A stretch of DNA of 15,427 nt from contig JAKSSQ010000017.1 in assembly GCA_024403005.1 (NCBI GenBank), positions 1 to 15,427 on the forward strand, written 5' to 3'. Of the stretch, positions 1 to 6,836 are shown one piece after another. The position numbers and the translations under genes were made by a program. The notes beneath the pieces were generated by a model. That model was not told where the DNA came from and made no database searches. It worked only from the letters and a program-made list of their open reading frames with translations. Position 1 is the stretch's first letter; the number at the start of each line of letters is the position of its first letter. Origin of the DNA: Clostridia bacterium. Its GTDB lineage: Bacteria > Bacillota > Clostridia > Peptostreptococcales > Anaerovoracaceae.

Positions 1-668
1 CTCTCGCAGATTTCGTCGATCAGATCGCAAATCCGCATGCCATCGTTGGTTACGATCATGGCAACGTTACCCTTGTTGAGGCCAAGCATAATGCGGTCCA
101 GAACCACAGAATATACGAATTCGATAATAATTCCATAGATAATCGCATCGAAATTGCCGAAAATAAAGTAAGTTGCAGCGAGAACCACGCCGCCGAGTAC
201 GATGCTTATCGTGCCGGAATTAATGTACGGGAATTTCTTCTGGATAAGGATGAGCACCAGGTCCATGCCGCCGGTGGAAGAGCCTCTCATGAATACCAGA
301 GCACTTCCTGCTCCGCAGAGCACACCTGAAAGCAGCGCAGCAACCAGTTTTTCGCCGCTGTAAACCGGGAACATAGGAGCAAGGTAGTCCATCATTACCG
401 TAAGGATAAGGGTGCAGCGTATGGTTTTAAGCATAAAACGCTTGCCAATCTTGAATATTCCGATAATCATAAGCGGAATGTTTATAATCAGGTTCATGAT
501 ACCCATCTTAATTCCGAACAGACGGTAGATTATCATAGTTATACCTGCGACGCCTGTTAGAGGAAATTCTGCCATAAGCGCGACGTTATAAGCACCTGCA
601 GCAAACAGAGCGCAGCCTGCAAGTTCATAAAGGCAGTCAACTGCGATGCGGTTTAAATTTTTGTTCAT
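1..668 (-). CDS. YitT family membrane protein (partial, C-terminus outside window)
   Basis: The reverse strand from 668 reads open to the window edge, giving about 222 residues beginning MNKNLNRIAVDCL. Several hydrophobic segments fill the first 180 residues, which fits the multi-pass DUF161 part of YitT proteins. The segment RGSSTGGMDLVL matches the family's conserved R-G-x-S-T-G-G-x-D stretch. The last visible residues (GNVAMIVTNDGMRICDLIDEICE region) begin the cytoplasmic DUF2179 domain, so only about 60 residues are likely missing. The ATG at 668-666 is preceded by AGGAGG (677-682) with an 8-nt spacer, so this start is secure. YitT proteins are widespread integral membrane proteins whose transported substrate or role is not established. 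Its start codon lies only 21 nt after the T-tract of the preceding gene's terminator, so its promoter is unclear. Confidence 0.9.
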   Translation of the reverse strand, partial: MNKNLNRIAVDCLYELAGCALFAAGAYNVALMAEFPLTGVAGITMIIYRLFGIKMGIMNLIINIPLMIIGIFKIGKRFMLKTIRCTLILTVMMDYLAPMFPVYSGEKLVAALLSGVLCGAGSALVFMRGSSTGGMDLVLILIQKKFPYINSGTISIVLGGVVLAATYFIFGNFDAIIYGIIIEFVYSVVLDRIMLGLNKGNVAMIVTNDGMRICDLIDEICE

Positions 669-689
669 ACACATTACCTCCTTCTATAG

Positions 690-728
690 AAAAAAGAACC
701 TTACGCACGGTTAAATACGCAAGGTTCT
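690..728 (-). terminator. Rho-independent terminator after the NAD(P)H-hydrate dehydratase gene
   Basis: On the minus strand the arms AGAACCTT and AAGGTTCT pair perfectly, and an inner GCG/CGT (one G-U) extends the stem to 11 pairs around a 12-nt loop. Six T residues follow. It lies 12 nt after the stop codon at 741, as expected for the end of that transcript. Confidence 0.85.
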
Positions 729-740
729 CTGTTTAATCTG

Positions 741-1631
741 TTATATTTCGGTCCGGTCTGACCCAATTCGCTGCTCCTGCAGCGAAGCCATGGCAAAGGC
801 CAGACTGTCTGCAATATCGGTGGCCATAAGGCCGTCCTCGCCGAGCTTTGCGGCGGCAATATCGCCAGCAAGTCCATGGAGATAAACTCCGCAGACCGCA
901 GCAGCTTTTCCGCTGTGCAGCCTTCCCGCCAGTGCAGCCGATGCACCTGTCAAAGCGTCTCCGCTGCCGCCGGTAGCCATACCCGGATTACCTGTCGTAT
1001 TCATATATATTTCGTTTTCCGAGCATACCAGAGTACCTGCGCCCTTAAGAACTGCTGTGCAGGGCTTTCCAAGCACATCTGCCAGTTTCTTAACGGATTC
1101 GCATCGCTGGTCGTTAATTTCCTGCACGCTCACGCCAAGAAGCCTTGCAGCTTCGCCTGCATGGGGCGTAATTACAATGTCTGCAGAAGAATTTTCGGGT
1201 TTAAGTCCGAACTTTGCAATGCAGTTTAAAGCGTCCGCATCCAGAACCAGCGGGCCGCCATAGCAGTCCATGAGTTTTTTTACAAACTCCCCGACTTCTT
1301 CGGATACACCGATTCCGGGGCCTGCAGCTACTGCATCGTAGATGGAAAGAGCTTCTGCCAGTTCTTCGCAGTTCATAGCCATAAGAGCGTCTCTGTCTAC
1401 GCAGGTTGCTTCGGGCACTCCTGCGTGAACCACTGCAAACAGATCTCTGCTGCAGGCAACAGAAACAAGGCCTGCTCCGCAGCGGAATGCAGCCCTGGCG
1501 CAGATTACTGCAGCGCCCATCATGCCCTCTTTTCCTGCCGCAATTAAAATGCGGCCGAAGTCACCCTTATGGGCATCGGCTTTGCGTTTTCCGATATGCT
1601 GTTTTACCAGATCTGCGGTGATGGTAATCAT
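741..1631 (-). CDS. nnrD: ADP-dependent NAD(P)H-hydrate dehydratase (YjeF C-terminal domain type)
   Basis: A cytoplasmic repair enzyme that dehydrates the damaged S-form of NAD(P)H hydrate back to NAD(P)H, using ADP in the bacterial family. The 296-residue product covers only the ribokinase-like dehydratase domain. The N-terminal epimerase (YjeF_N/NnrE) domain often fused to it is absent, so an epimerase would have to be encoded elsewhere. Visible family marks: KADAHKGDFGRILIAAG near residues 17-33, GPGIG at 104-108, LDADALN at 130-136, TPHAGE at 155-160, and NTTGNPGMATGGSGDALTG at 211-229, whose Asp225 is the expected catalytic base. The ATG at 1631 is chosen because GGAAAG lies 7 nt upstream. 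An in-frame TTG at 1646 would add five residues (MERQL) but has a poorer ribosome binding site. The gene has its own candidate promoter and terminator, so it is probably monocistronic. Confidence 0.9.
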   Translation of the reverse strand: MITITADLVKQHIGKRKADAHKGDFGRILIAAGKEGMMGAAVICARAAFRCGAGLVSVACSRDLFAVVHAGVPEATCVDRDALMAMNCEELAEALSIYDAVAAGPGIGVSEEVGEFVKKLMDCYGGPLVLDADALNCIAKFGLKPENSSADIVITPHAGEAARLLGVSVQEINDQRCESVKKLADVLGKPCTAVLKGAGTLVCSENEIYMNTTGNPGMATGGSGDALTGASAALAGRLHSGKAAAVCGVYLHGLAGDIAAAKLGEDGLMATDIADSLAFAMASLQEQRIGSDRTEI

Positions 1632-1663
1632 AAGCTGTCTTTCCAAACTTTGTAGTTCCGATA

Positions 1664-1697
1664 CAAAAATAACGGCAGAATTGCCTCCGCCGTTATT
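1664..1697 (-). terminator. Rho-independent terminator closing the nucleoside ABC transporter operon
   Basis: On the minus strand AATAACGGC pairs with GCCGTTATT, extended inward by a G-U, a G-C and an A-U pair to a 12-bp stem with a 6-nt loop. TTTTTG follows. It begins 31 nt after the stop of the last permease gene. Its first arm overlaps the -10 element proposed for the next gene. Confidence 0.85.
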
Positions 1698-1703
1698 ATA
1701 TCA
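1695..1703 (-). promoter_or_regulatory. Candidate extended -10 promoter for the NAD(P)H-hydrate dehydratase gene
   Basis: The minus strand reads TGATATAAT, a perfect TATAAT with the TGn extension. No good -35 is seen 16-18 nt upstream (TTACGC at best), which extended -10 promoters can tolerate. A start about 7 nt downstream would fall near 1688, inside the first arm of the preceding terminator, leaving a leader of about 57 nt. This is sequence inference only. Confidence 0.5.
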
Positions 1704-1728
1704 CAGTTAAATTTAAAGCGTAACCCCG

Positions 1729-2715
1729 CTATCTTTCTTCTCTGAAGTAAGGCAGGCCCAGGCTTGCGGGCGGCTGGTCTTCCTTCTTCTGGCGAAGAGA
1801 TACGATAACCAGTACAACTGCGGTTACGATATAGGGGATAATCTTGTAAATCTGGGACGGGATGAACGCAATAGGTACACGGATGTACATAATCATAAGG
1901 CCGCCGAAGAGGATGGAGCCCCAGATTGCGTTCAGCGGCTTCCACAGGCAGAAGATTACCAGAGCTACGGCAATCCAGCCTTCGCCAGCCAGACCTGTGT
2001 GGTTCCAAACTGTGCCTGCGATGGTCATTGTGTAAACCATGCCGCCGACTGCGGAAATTCCGCCGCCCAGAACTGTTGCGAAGTACTTGTAGCGTGTAAC
2101 GTTAATGCCTGCTGCGTCCGCAGTGGAGGGAGATTCGCCTACAGCCTTAAGATAGAGGCCTTTGCGTGTCTTAGCCATAATGTAAGCCATTACAGCTGCA
2201 ATAACGATACCGATGTATACGAAGATGTTGTAGCTGAAGAGCAGCGGTCCGATTACGGGGATTTCCTGCATGGCCTTGGGGAATACGCCATCTGCGAATA
2301 CAACCTTTAAACCGTTGGAAATTGCAACGTTTCCGCCGACCTTAATACGCATTTGTTCACCGACGAACTGGCCGAGACCTGTACCGAAGATGGTAAGTGC
2401 AAGACCTGTAACGTTCTGGTTAGCGCGGAGCGTAATGGTAAGGAAGCTGAAGATAAGGGAGCCAGCCATGCCTGCCAGCAGAGAGCAGAGAATTGCGATC
2501 ATGATAGCGACAAATGCGTTTGCACCAGCGCCTGCAGCTCTGTCGTAGTAGAAAACGCCCATAAGACCGAAGGCGCCGCCCATGTACATGAGGCCTTCTA
2601 CGCCCAGGTTCAAGCTTCCGGATTTTTCTGTAAGAATTTCGCCGGATGTACCGAAAAGAAGCGGAGTTCCGTTAAGAACTGCAGCTCTTATTAAAGCAAT
2701 AATATTAATATTCAT
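1729..2715 (-). CDS. nupQ: Nucleoside ABC transporter permease, BMP-associated (NupQ/YufQ-like)
   Basis: One of two membrane permeases of a nucleoside importer of the BmpA-NupOPQ type. The 328-residue product is a multi-pass protein of the bacterial inner-membrane translocator (BPD_transp_2) family. The N-terminal stretch around residues 13-45, with TPLLFGTSGEILTEKSG and LNLGVEGLMYMGG, and the C-terminal ending SLGLPYFREER are characteristic of this permease branch. The length is typical. The ATG at 2715 follows directly after the upstream gene's TAA (no gap), and its AAAGGAGG lies inside the end of that gene, so the two are almost certainly translated as a coupled pair. The gene is last in the operon and is followed by a strong terminator. 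Substrate is inferred from family and neighbours; guanosine and other purine nucleosides are the best guess. Confidence 0.88.
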   Translation of the reverse strand: MNINIIALIRAAVLNGTPLLFGTSGEILTEKSGSLNLGVEGLMYMGGAFGLMGVFYYDRAAGAGANAFVAIMIAILCSLLAGMAGSLIFSFLTITLRANQNVTGLALTIFGTGLGQFVGEQMRIKVGGNVAISNGLKVVFADGVFPKAMQEIPVIGPLLFSYNIFVYIGIVIAAVMAYIMAKTRKGLYLKAVGESPSTADAAGINVTRYKYFATVLGGGISAVGGMVYTMTIAGTVWNHTGLAGEGWIAVALVIFCLWKPLNAIWGSILFGGLMIMYIRVPIAFIPSQIYKIIPYIVTAVVLVIVSLRQKKEDQPPASLGLPYFREER

Positions 2716-3807
2716 TTAAGCTGCCTCCTTTCCGTTCTTTGCCTGTTTATCTCTGAAGATAAGTCTGTAATTAATAAAGAATTCGCAGCCCAGCATGCAG
2801 AGCAGGATAATGCCTGTAATGATGTCGGAAATGGATGCGGGGATGGAAAGTGTCGTCTGCAGACCGCTTGCGCCCTTGGACAGAACTGCCAGCAGGAAGG
2901 AAATTGCAACCATTGCGAAGGGGTTCAGCTGAGCCAGCCAGCATACGGTAATAGCTGTGAAGCCAACGCCGCCGGCTACACCGGACTGGAGAGTCTGGTT
3001 AACGCCGCTTGCTGTCATGAAGCCAACCAGGCCGCAGATTGCACCGGAAAGAGCCGCTGTGCGGACAGTAACCTTAAGGATGTTCATGCCTGCGTATCTT
3101 GCGGTGTTTTCGGATTCACCGAGTACTGCAATTTCGTAGCCGTGCTTTGTGTAGTTCATGTAGACAAACATGAACGCAACCAGCAGAAGCACGATTACCC
3201 AGCCGCAATGTACTCCGAAGAGCTTGGGAAGTACGGCTTTCTTATCGAACATGGGGATAATCTGAGAACCGGGCTTGCCTTCCCACGGGCCGCCCTGAAG
3301 CCATGCGACGATACCGATGGCTATGTAGTTCATCATGAGTGTAAACAGTGTTTCGTTTGTGCCCCAGCGGGATTTAAAGATTGCGGGAATTGCAGACCAT
3401 AAACCGCCGAATACCAGGGAAGCGATGCCCATAACCAGCAGAAGAACTGCGGAAGGCATCTTGGAATACCAGTTTAAAGCGAAGTAGGTTGCAGCCATGG
3501 CGCCCATGGTAATCTGGCCTTCTGCGCCGATGTTCCAGTAGCGCATTCTGAAGCAGGGAGCCAGAGCAAGGCCTGTGCCAAGCAGAGGAATTGCATTCTT
3601 TACAACCTGCTTAATGCCGGATTTCTTGCCTAAGGAAGAAGTAATCATTACTCCGTAAGCCTTAATGGGGTTTGCACCTGCGATTACGAAGATAATCATG
3701 CCCAGCAGGATAGCTACAGCGAAAGCTGCAATGCGTACGGTCCAGATGCGCTTTTTAGAGGCATCTTCCCTTTTAGCGATGCGGATGAAAGGTGTCTTTT
3801 CGTTCAT
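2716..3807 (-). CDS. nupP: Nucleoside ABC transporter permease, BMP-associated (NupP/YufP-like)
   Basis: The first permease of the importer, 363 residues. It has a short charged cytoplasmic N-terminus (about 24 residues), then a hydrophobic segment near residues 25-45, and many further membrane spans. The block around residues 87-115, with PCFRMRYWNIGAEGQITMG, is the conserved region of the NupP/YufP branch of BPD_transp_2 permeases. NETLFTLMMNYIA follows further on, another family hallmark. The ATG at 3807 abuts the stop codon of the ATPase gene exactly (TAA then ATG), with AAAGGAGG embedded in the ATPase 3' end, so start choice and translational coupling are both well supported. It would pair with NupQ to form the membrane channel energised by the two-domain ATPase upstream. 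Confidence 0.88.
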   Translation of the reverse strand: MNEKTPFIRIAKREDASKKRIWTVRIAAFAVAILLGMIIFVIAGANPIKAYGVMITSSLGKKSGIKQVVKNAIPLLGTGLALAPCFRMRYWNIGAEGQITMGAMAATYFALNWYSKMPSAVLLLVMGIASLVFGGLWSAIPAIFKSRWGTNETLFTLMMNYIAIGIVAWLQGGPWEGKPGSQIIPMFDKKAVLPKLFGVHCGWVIVLLLVAFMFVYMNYTKHGYEIAVLGESENTARYAGMNILKVTVRTAALSGAICGLVGFMTASGVNQTLQSGVAGGVGFTAITVCWLAQLNPFAMVAISFLLAVLSKGASGLQTTLSIPASISDIITGIILLCMLGCEFFINYRLIFRDKQAKNGKEAA

Positions 3808-5334
3808 TTAGTTTTCCTCCTTTCCGCCGACGCTGGTCATGAGAAGACCGATTTCTTCTTTTGTTGTGGTTCTCGCATCTACGATGCCGGAAACTTCGCC
3901 GCCGCAGAGAACGAGAATTCTGTCGCAGAGCTGGAGCAGTACGTCCAGATCTTCGCCTACGAATACAACGGCTGTGCCTTTTTCCTTCTGCTCGCACATA
4001 AGGTCGTAAATTACGTAGGATGTGTTGATATCGAGACCTCTTACAGCGTAAGCGCTCATGAGTACGGAAGGAGATGTTGCGATTTCGCGTCCTACCAGAA
4101 CCTTCTGAACGTTGCCGCCGGAGAGTTTTCTTACGGGGTAATCGATGTGGGGAGTCTTAACTTCCAGGAATTCGAATACATCAGCTGCAAGCTTTTCGGG
4201 GCCTTTGCGGTCAATGAAGGGGCCTTTGCCCTTATTCCAGGAACGGAGCATCATGTTGCCAGTCATGCCCATGCCGCCTACAAGGCCCATGCCCAGACGG
4301 TCTTCGGGAACGAAGGCTAAAGCTACGCCGGCTTCCTTAATCTTCATGGGAGACAGGCCGACCAGTTCTGCCGGTTCCTTGCCTTCCGGTGTATATATGA
4401 TAGATCCGCTATCGATTTTGTTCAGACCTGCAACTGCTTCCAGAAGTTCTTTCTGGCCGGAGCCTGCAATGCCTGCGATTCCCAGGATTTCGCCGCCGTT
4501 TGCAACGAAGGATACGTTGTTGAGCTTTACAACGCCGTCGCTGTTTCTGCATGTAAGGTTGGAAATTGTAAGTCTGGGAACCGGGTTAACCGGATCTTTT
4601 CTTGCGATGTCAAGTTCTACAGCTCTGCCAACCATCATTTCGGTGAGCTGCTGGGGATTTGTTTCCGAAGTTTTAACGGTTGCAATGTGTTCACCCTTGC
4701 GGAGAACTGCAACTACGTCGGAAATTTCCATAACTTCGTTGAGTTTATGGGTGATGATAATGATGGCCTTTCCGTCTTCCTTCATGGTCTTCATGATGGA
4801 GAAGAGCTTGGAAGTTTCCTGCGGAGTAAGAACGGCCGTGGGCTCATCCAGAATAAGCGTGTTAGCGCCTCTGTAGAGGACCTTTATGATTTCTACTGTC
4901 TGCTTTTCGGAAACGGACATGTCGTAGATTTTCTTTGCGGGGTCGATGTCGAAACCGTACTTGTTGCAGATTTCGGTAACCTTTGCAGCTACGTCCTTAA
5001 GGTCGTACTTGCCTTCGTTAATGCCCAGGGCTACGTTTTCTGCTGCGGTGAACACATCAATCAGCTTAAAGTGCTGGTGAATCATGCCGACACCGTTGTC
5101 GAAGGCATCCTTCGGCGAAAGTATGGACACGGGCTTTCCGTCTACATAAATCTGGCCTTCGTCGGGCATGTAAATGCCGGCGAGCATGTTCATGAGTGTA
5201 GTCTTGCCGGAACCGTTTTCGCCCAGCAGGGACATAATCGTTCCCTTATCTACGTAGAGGTCTACATTGTTGTTGGCAGTTACGCTGCCGAAACGCTTTG
5301 TAATCCCTCTGAATTCTATTGCATGGTTTTCCAT
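3808..5334 (-). CDS. nupO: Nucleoside ABC transporter ATP-binding protein with two ABC domains (NupO/YufO-like)
   Basis: The ATPase subunit of the importer, 508 residues with two tandem ABC domains as in the sugar/nucleoside (CUT2-like) group. Domain 1 is canonical at Walker A (GENGSGKT, 38-45), Walker B (TLILDEP, 159-165) and the switch His196, with a divergent signature (MSVSEKQ, 139-145). Domain 2 starts near residue 254. It has a Walker A-like GIAGSGQKE (287-295) lacking the usual GK-T/S, an intact LSGGNVQK signature (404-411), and SAYAVRGLD (427-435) where relatives usually read AAQPTRGLD. This asymmetry, with one degenerate ATP site, is common in the group, though Y-A-V is unusual. The ATG at 5334 is preferred over an in-frame ATG at 5358 because GGAGG lies 4 nt before it and none precedes the upstream one. 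It stops exactly at the start of nupP. Confidence 0.9.
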   Translation of the reverse strand: MENHAIEFRGITKRFGSVTANNNVDLYVDKGTIMSLLGENGSGKTTLMNMLAGIYMPDEGQIYVDGKPVSILSPKDAFDNGVGMIHQHFKLIDVFTAAENVALGINEGKYDLKDVAAKVTEICNKYGFDIDPAKKIYDMSVSEKQTVEIIKVLYRGANTLILDEPTAVLTPQETSKLFSIMKTMKEDGKAIIIITHKLNEVMEISDVVAVLRKGEHIATVKTSETNPQQLTEMMVGRAVELDIARKDPVNPVPRLTISNLTCRNSDGVVKLNNVSFVANGGEILGIAGIAGSGQKELLEAVAGLNKIDSGSIIYTPEGKEPAELVGLSPMKIKEAGVALAFVPEDRLGMGLVGGMGMTGNMMLRSWNKGKGPFIDRKGPEKLAADVFEFLEVKTPHIDYPVRKLSGGNVQKVLVGREIATSPSVLMSAYAVRGLDINTSYVIYDLMCEQKEKGTAVVFVGEDLDVLLQLCDRILVLCGGEVSGIVDARTTTKEEIGLLMTSVGGKEEN

Positions 5335-5362
5335 CGTTCCTCCGGGAAAAGCAAACATACAT

Positions 5363-5378
5363 GCGGTTTAAATACCGC
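5363..5378. promoter_or_regulatory. Short inverted repeat in the leader of the transporter ATPase gene
   Basis: GCGGT and ACCGC arms flank a 6-nt AT-only centre. It sits about 30 nt upstream of the nupO start and downstream of the candidate -10 at 5403. It could be an operator or a small RNA hairpin near the ribosome binding site. No known regulator consensus was recognised. Confidence 0.25.
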
Positions 5379-5402
5379 GGACAAAATAATAACTCAAATA
5401 TT

Positions 5403-5432
5403 ATTATAGCTGAATAAAATAAGGGCACGCAA
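5403..5432 (-). promoter_or_regulatory. Candidate internal promoter for nupOPQ
   Basis: A perfect TATAAT lies on the minus strand at 5408-5403. A weak -35 (TTGCGT, three of six consensus bases) lies 18 nt upstream at 5432-5427, inside the hairpin that follows bmpA. The region between hairpin and gene is very AT-rich. An internal promoter here would let the ATPase and permeases be made despite termination after bmpA. Confidence 0.35.
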
Positions 5433-5449
5433 GTACGTTACGTGCCCTT
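5413..5449 (-). terminator. Terminator-like hairpin between the lipoprotein gene and the ATPase gene
   Basis: Nine-bp arms AAGGGCACG and CGTGCCCTT flank an 11-nt loop. On the minus strand ATTTTATT follows, an imperfect U-tract; on the plus strand TTTTT follows. It lies about 30 nt after the bmpA stop. It probably acts as a partial terminator, making more lipoprotein than membrane components from one promoter, a common arrangement for binding-protein transporters. Confidence 0.65.
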
Positions 5450-5478
5450 TTTACTGCCTTAAACAGGCTTGTTTTTAA

Positions 5479-6702
5479 TTAGTAGGATTCGTTTACAAGT
5501 GTGATTCCGTCGATTCTTTCAGCGAATGCGGGAGCAGACTTGAAGTAAGATTCGTGGTATACGCCATCGAATACTGCGTCAAATCCTTCGTCGGGTGCGA
5601 AGTCGCAGTCCATGTCAACGAGGCTGGATGTGAGTTCAGCGCCGTTTACTGTGAATGTGGATGTATCGAATACGTTGAGTTCACCGCTCTTAATCTTAGC
5701 AGCTGCTGCGTCGATAGCTTCCTGTGTGCCTTCTGCAGCGATTGCTGTGTTGAGTTCTGTGAGCTTTACATCGCCGTCTGCAAGACCGTGGCCCATGTAG
5801 TCAGCATCTACCTTGCCGCCGCCTACGATAGTTTCGATAACGTAAACCATGTAGTTTGTCCAGTCGATTCTGGAGGAGATGATGGATGCTTCGGGAGCAA
5901 CGTCGCTCATGCCGATGTTGTAACCAACGTGGTAAACGCCATTAGACTGAGCTGTTGTAGCGGGTGTTGTGGAGTCGGAGTGCTGAGAAACGATTACAGC
6001 GCCTCTGTCGATGAGGTCCTGAGCTGTAGCAGCTTCCAGAGTGGGGTCACCCCAGGAACCGATGAATTCTACGAGCATTGTAGCTGCGGGGCAAATGCTC
6101 TTTGCGCCGAGGAAGAATGCTGTGTAGCCGGAGAGTACTTCTGCATATGTGTAAGCGCCTACATAGCCGATTACAGCTTCTGCTTCTGTGATTTCGCCGT
6201 TGTCGATCATTTCCTGAAGCTTGCAGCCAGCAGCAACGCCTGCCAGGTATCTGCCTTCATAGATGGAGGGGAATGTGTTAACTGTGTTGTCCAGATCGTC
6301 GCTCTTGGAGCCTTCGTTTGTCATACCAACGAATACTGTATCGGGATAATCAGCTGCTACTGTGAGCATAGCGGGTTCCTGACCATAGGAGTTGAGGAAT
6401 ACTGCGATGCAGCCTGCATCTGCCAGTTCTTCGCAGTCAACTGCAACGGGGTCTCCTTCGGGATGGTTGTATGTGTATGTCCATTCGATGTTGATGCCCT
6501 TAGCAGCGAGAGCTTCCTTAGCAGCGTCTGCAGCCATGTAGAAATTTCTGTCGTATGCTGCGTTGTCATCGCCGATGCAAACCATACCTACCTTGTATGT
6601 TTCTGCGTCATCGGAGGGAGCAGCGGGTTCAGTTGTACCACCGCAAGCAGCAAGTGCGAATACCATTGCCATTGCGAGGAGTACTGCAAGTACCTTTTTC
6701 AT
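5479..6702 (-). CDS. bmpA: BMP family ABC transporter substrate-binding lipoprotein (nucleoside-binding, BmpA/NupN-like)
   Basis: The surface-anchored binding protein that captures the substrate, probably a purine nucleoside, for the NupOPQ membrane complex. The 407-residue product starts MKKVLAVLLAMAMVFALAAC. The lipobox LAAC predicts cleavage before Cys20, lipid attachment and outer-face anchoring, followed by a short Gly/Thr/Pro/Ala-rich linker. From about residue 37 (YKVGMVCIGDDNAAYDRNFY) the PBP1-like BMP domain begins. Further family segments are VIGYVGAYTYAEVLSGYTAFF, LIDRGAVIVSQHSDSTTP and YHVGYNIGMSDVAPEASI. The ATG at 6702 has AGAGG about 9 nt upstream. It is the first gene of the transporter operon, under a good promoter, and is separated from nupO by a terminator-like hairpin. 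The ligand is inferred from family and purine-related neighbours; other BMP ligands are possible. Confidence 0.9.
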   Translation of the reverse strand: MKKVLAVLLAMAMVFALAACGGTTEPAAPSDDAETYKVGMVCIGDDNAAYDRNFYMAADAAKEALAAKGINIEWTYTYNHPEGDPVAVDCEELADAGCIAVFLNSYGQEPAMLTVAADYPDTVFVGMTNEGSKSDDLDNTVNTFPSIYEGRYLAGVAAGCKLQEMIDNGEITEAEAVIGYVGAYTYAEVLSGYTAFFLGAKSICPAATMLVEFIGSWGDPTLEAATAQDLIDRGAVIVSQHSDSTTPATTAQSNGVYHVGYNIGMSDVAPEASIISSRIDWTNYMVYVIETIVGGGKVDADYMGHGLADGDVKLTELNTAIAAEGTQEAIDAAAAKIKSGELNVFDTSTFTVNGAELTSSLVDMDCDFAPDEGFDAVFDGVYHESYFKSAPAFAERIDGITLVNESY

Positions 6703-6746
6703 TTCGTCTTACCTCTTTACTTAACAATTTAACAAACAAAAATACA

Positions 6747-6762
6747 TGCTCGGAAGCGAGCA
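6747..6762 (-). other. Small hairpin at the predicted 5' end of the bmpA transcript
   Basis: Six-bp arms TGCTCG and CGAGCA enclose a 4-nt loop. The predicted transcription start, about 7 nt after the -10, falls at or just before the first arm, so the mRNA would begin with this stem-loop. Such 5' hairpins can protect mRNA from 5'-end decay. A T-rich stretch follows, so weak termination is also possible. Confidence 0.4.
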
Positions 6763-6769
6763 CAAATTA

Positions 6770-6797
6770 ATTATACGGCTTTAAGATTTAATGTAAA
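6770..6797 (-). promoter_or_regulatory. Sigma-A-type promoter for the bmpA-nupOPQ operon
   Basis: The minus strand shows -35 TTTACA (6797-6792, five of six consensus bases), a 16-nt spacer, and a perfect -10 TATAAT (6775-6770). The start would lie near 6763, giving a leader of about 60 nt before the ATG at 6702. This is the best promoter match seen in the window. Confidence 0.7.
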
Positions 6798-6818
6798 TAT
6801 GGCGCTGATTAAAATATG

Positions 6819-6833
6819 AATTTTCTGTGAAGC
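6819..6833. promoter_or_regulatory. Possible CodY-box-like site upstream of the bmpA promoter
   Basis: AATTTTCTGTGAAGC matches the CodY consensus AATTTTCWGAAAATT at 11 of 15 positions, with the first nine bases perfect. It lies about 22 nt upstream of the -35 of the nucleoside transporter operon. CodY is known to repress the orthologous nupNOPQ operon in Bacillus subtilis. Whether this organism has CodY is unknown, and AT-rich DNA produces such matches by chance. Confidence 0.3.
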
Positions 6834-6836
6834 AAT

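Noticed and set aside
1632..1646. TTG start at 1646 for the NAD(P)H-hydrate dehydratase
   Set aside because: The ATG at 1631 has the better ribosome binding site and the family normally begins near that point; the extra five residues have no support.
4145..5409. Two plus-strand open frames of about 240 codons opposite nupO
   Set aside because: Antisense shadows of a well-conserved ABC ATPase; no recognisable domain and no ribosome binding sites.
5554..6732. A 392-codon plus-strand open frame opposite the lipoprotein gene, rich in Cys and Val
   Set aside because: It is a shadow of bmpA produced by that gene's strong codon bias. The composition is unnatural and no ribosome binding site or family match is seen, while the minus-strand frame is a clear lipoprotein.
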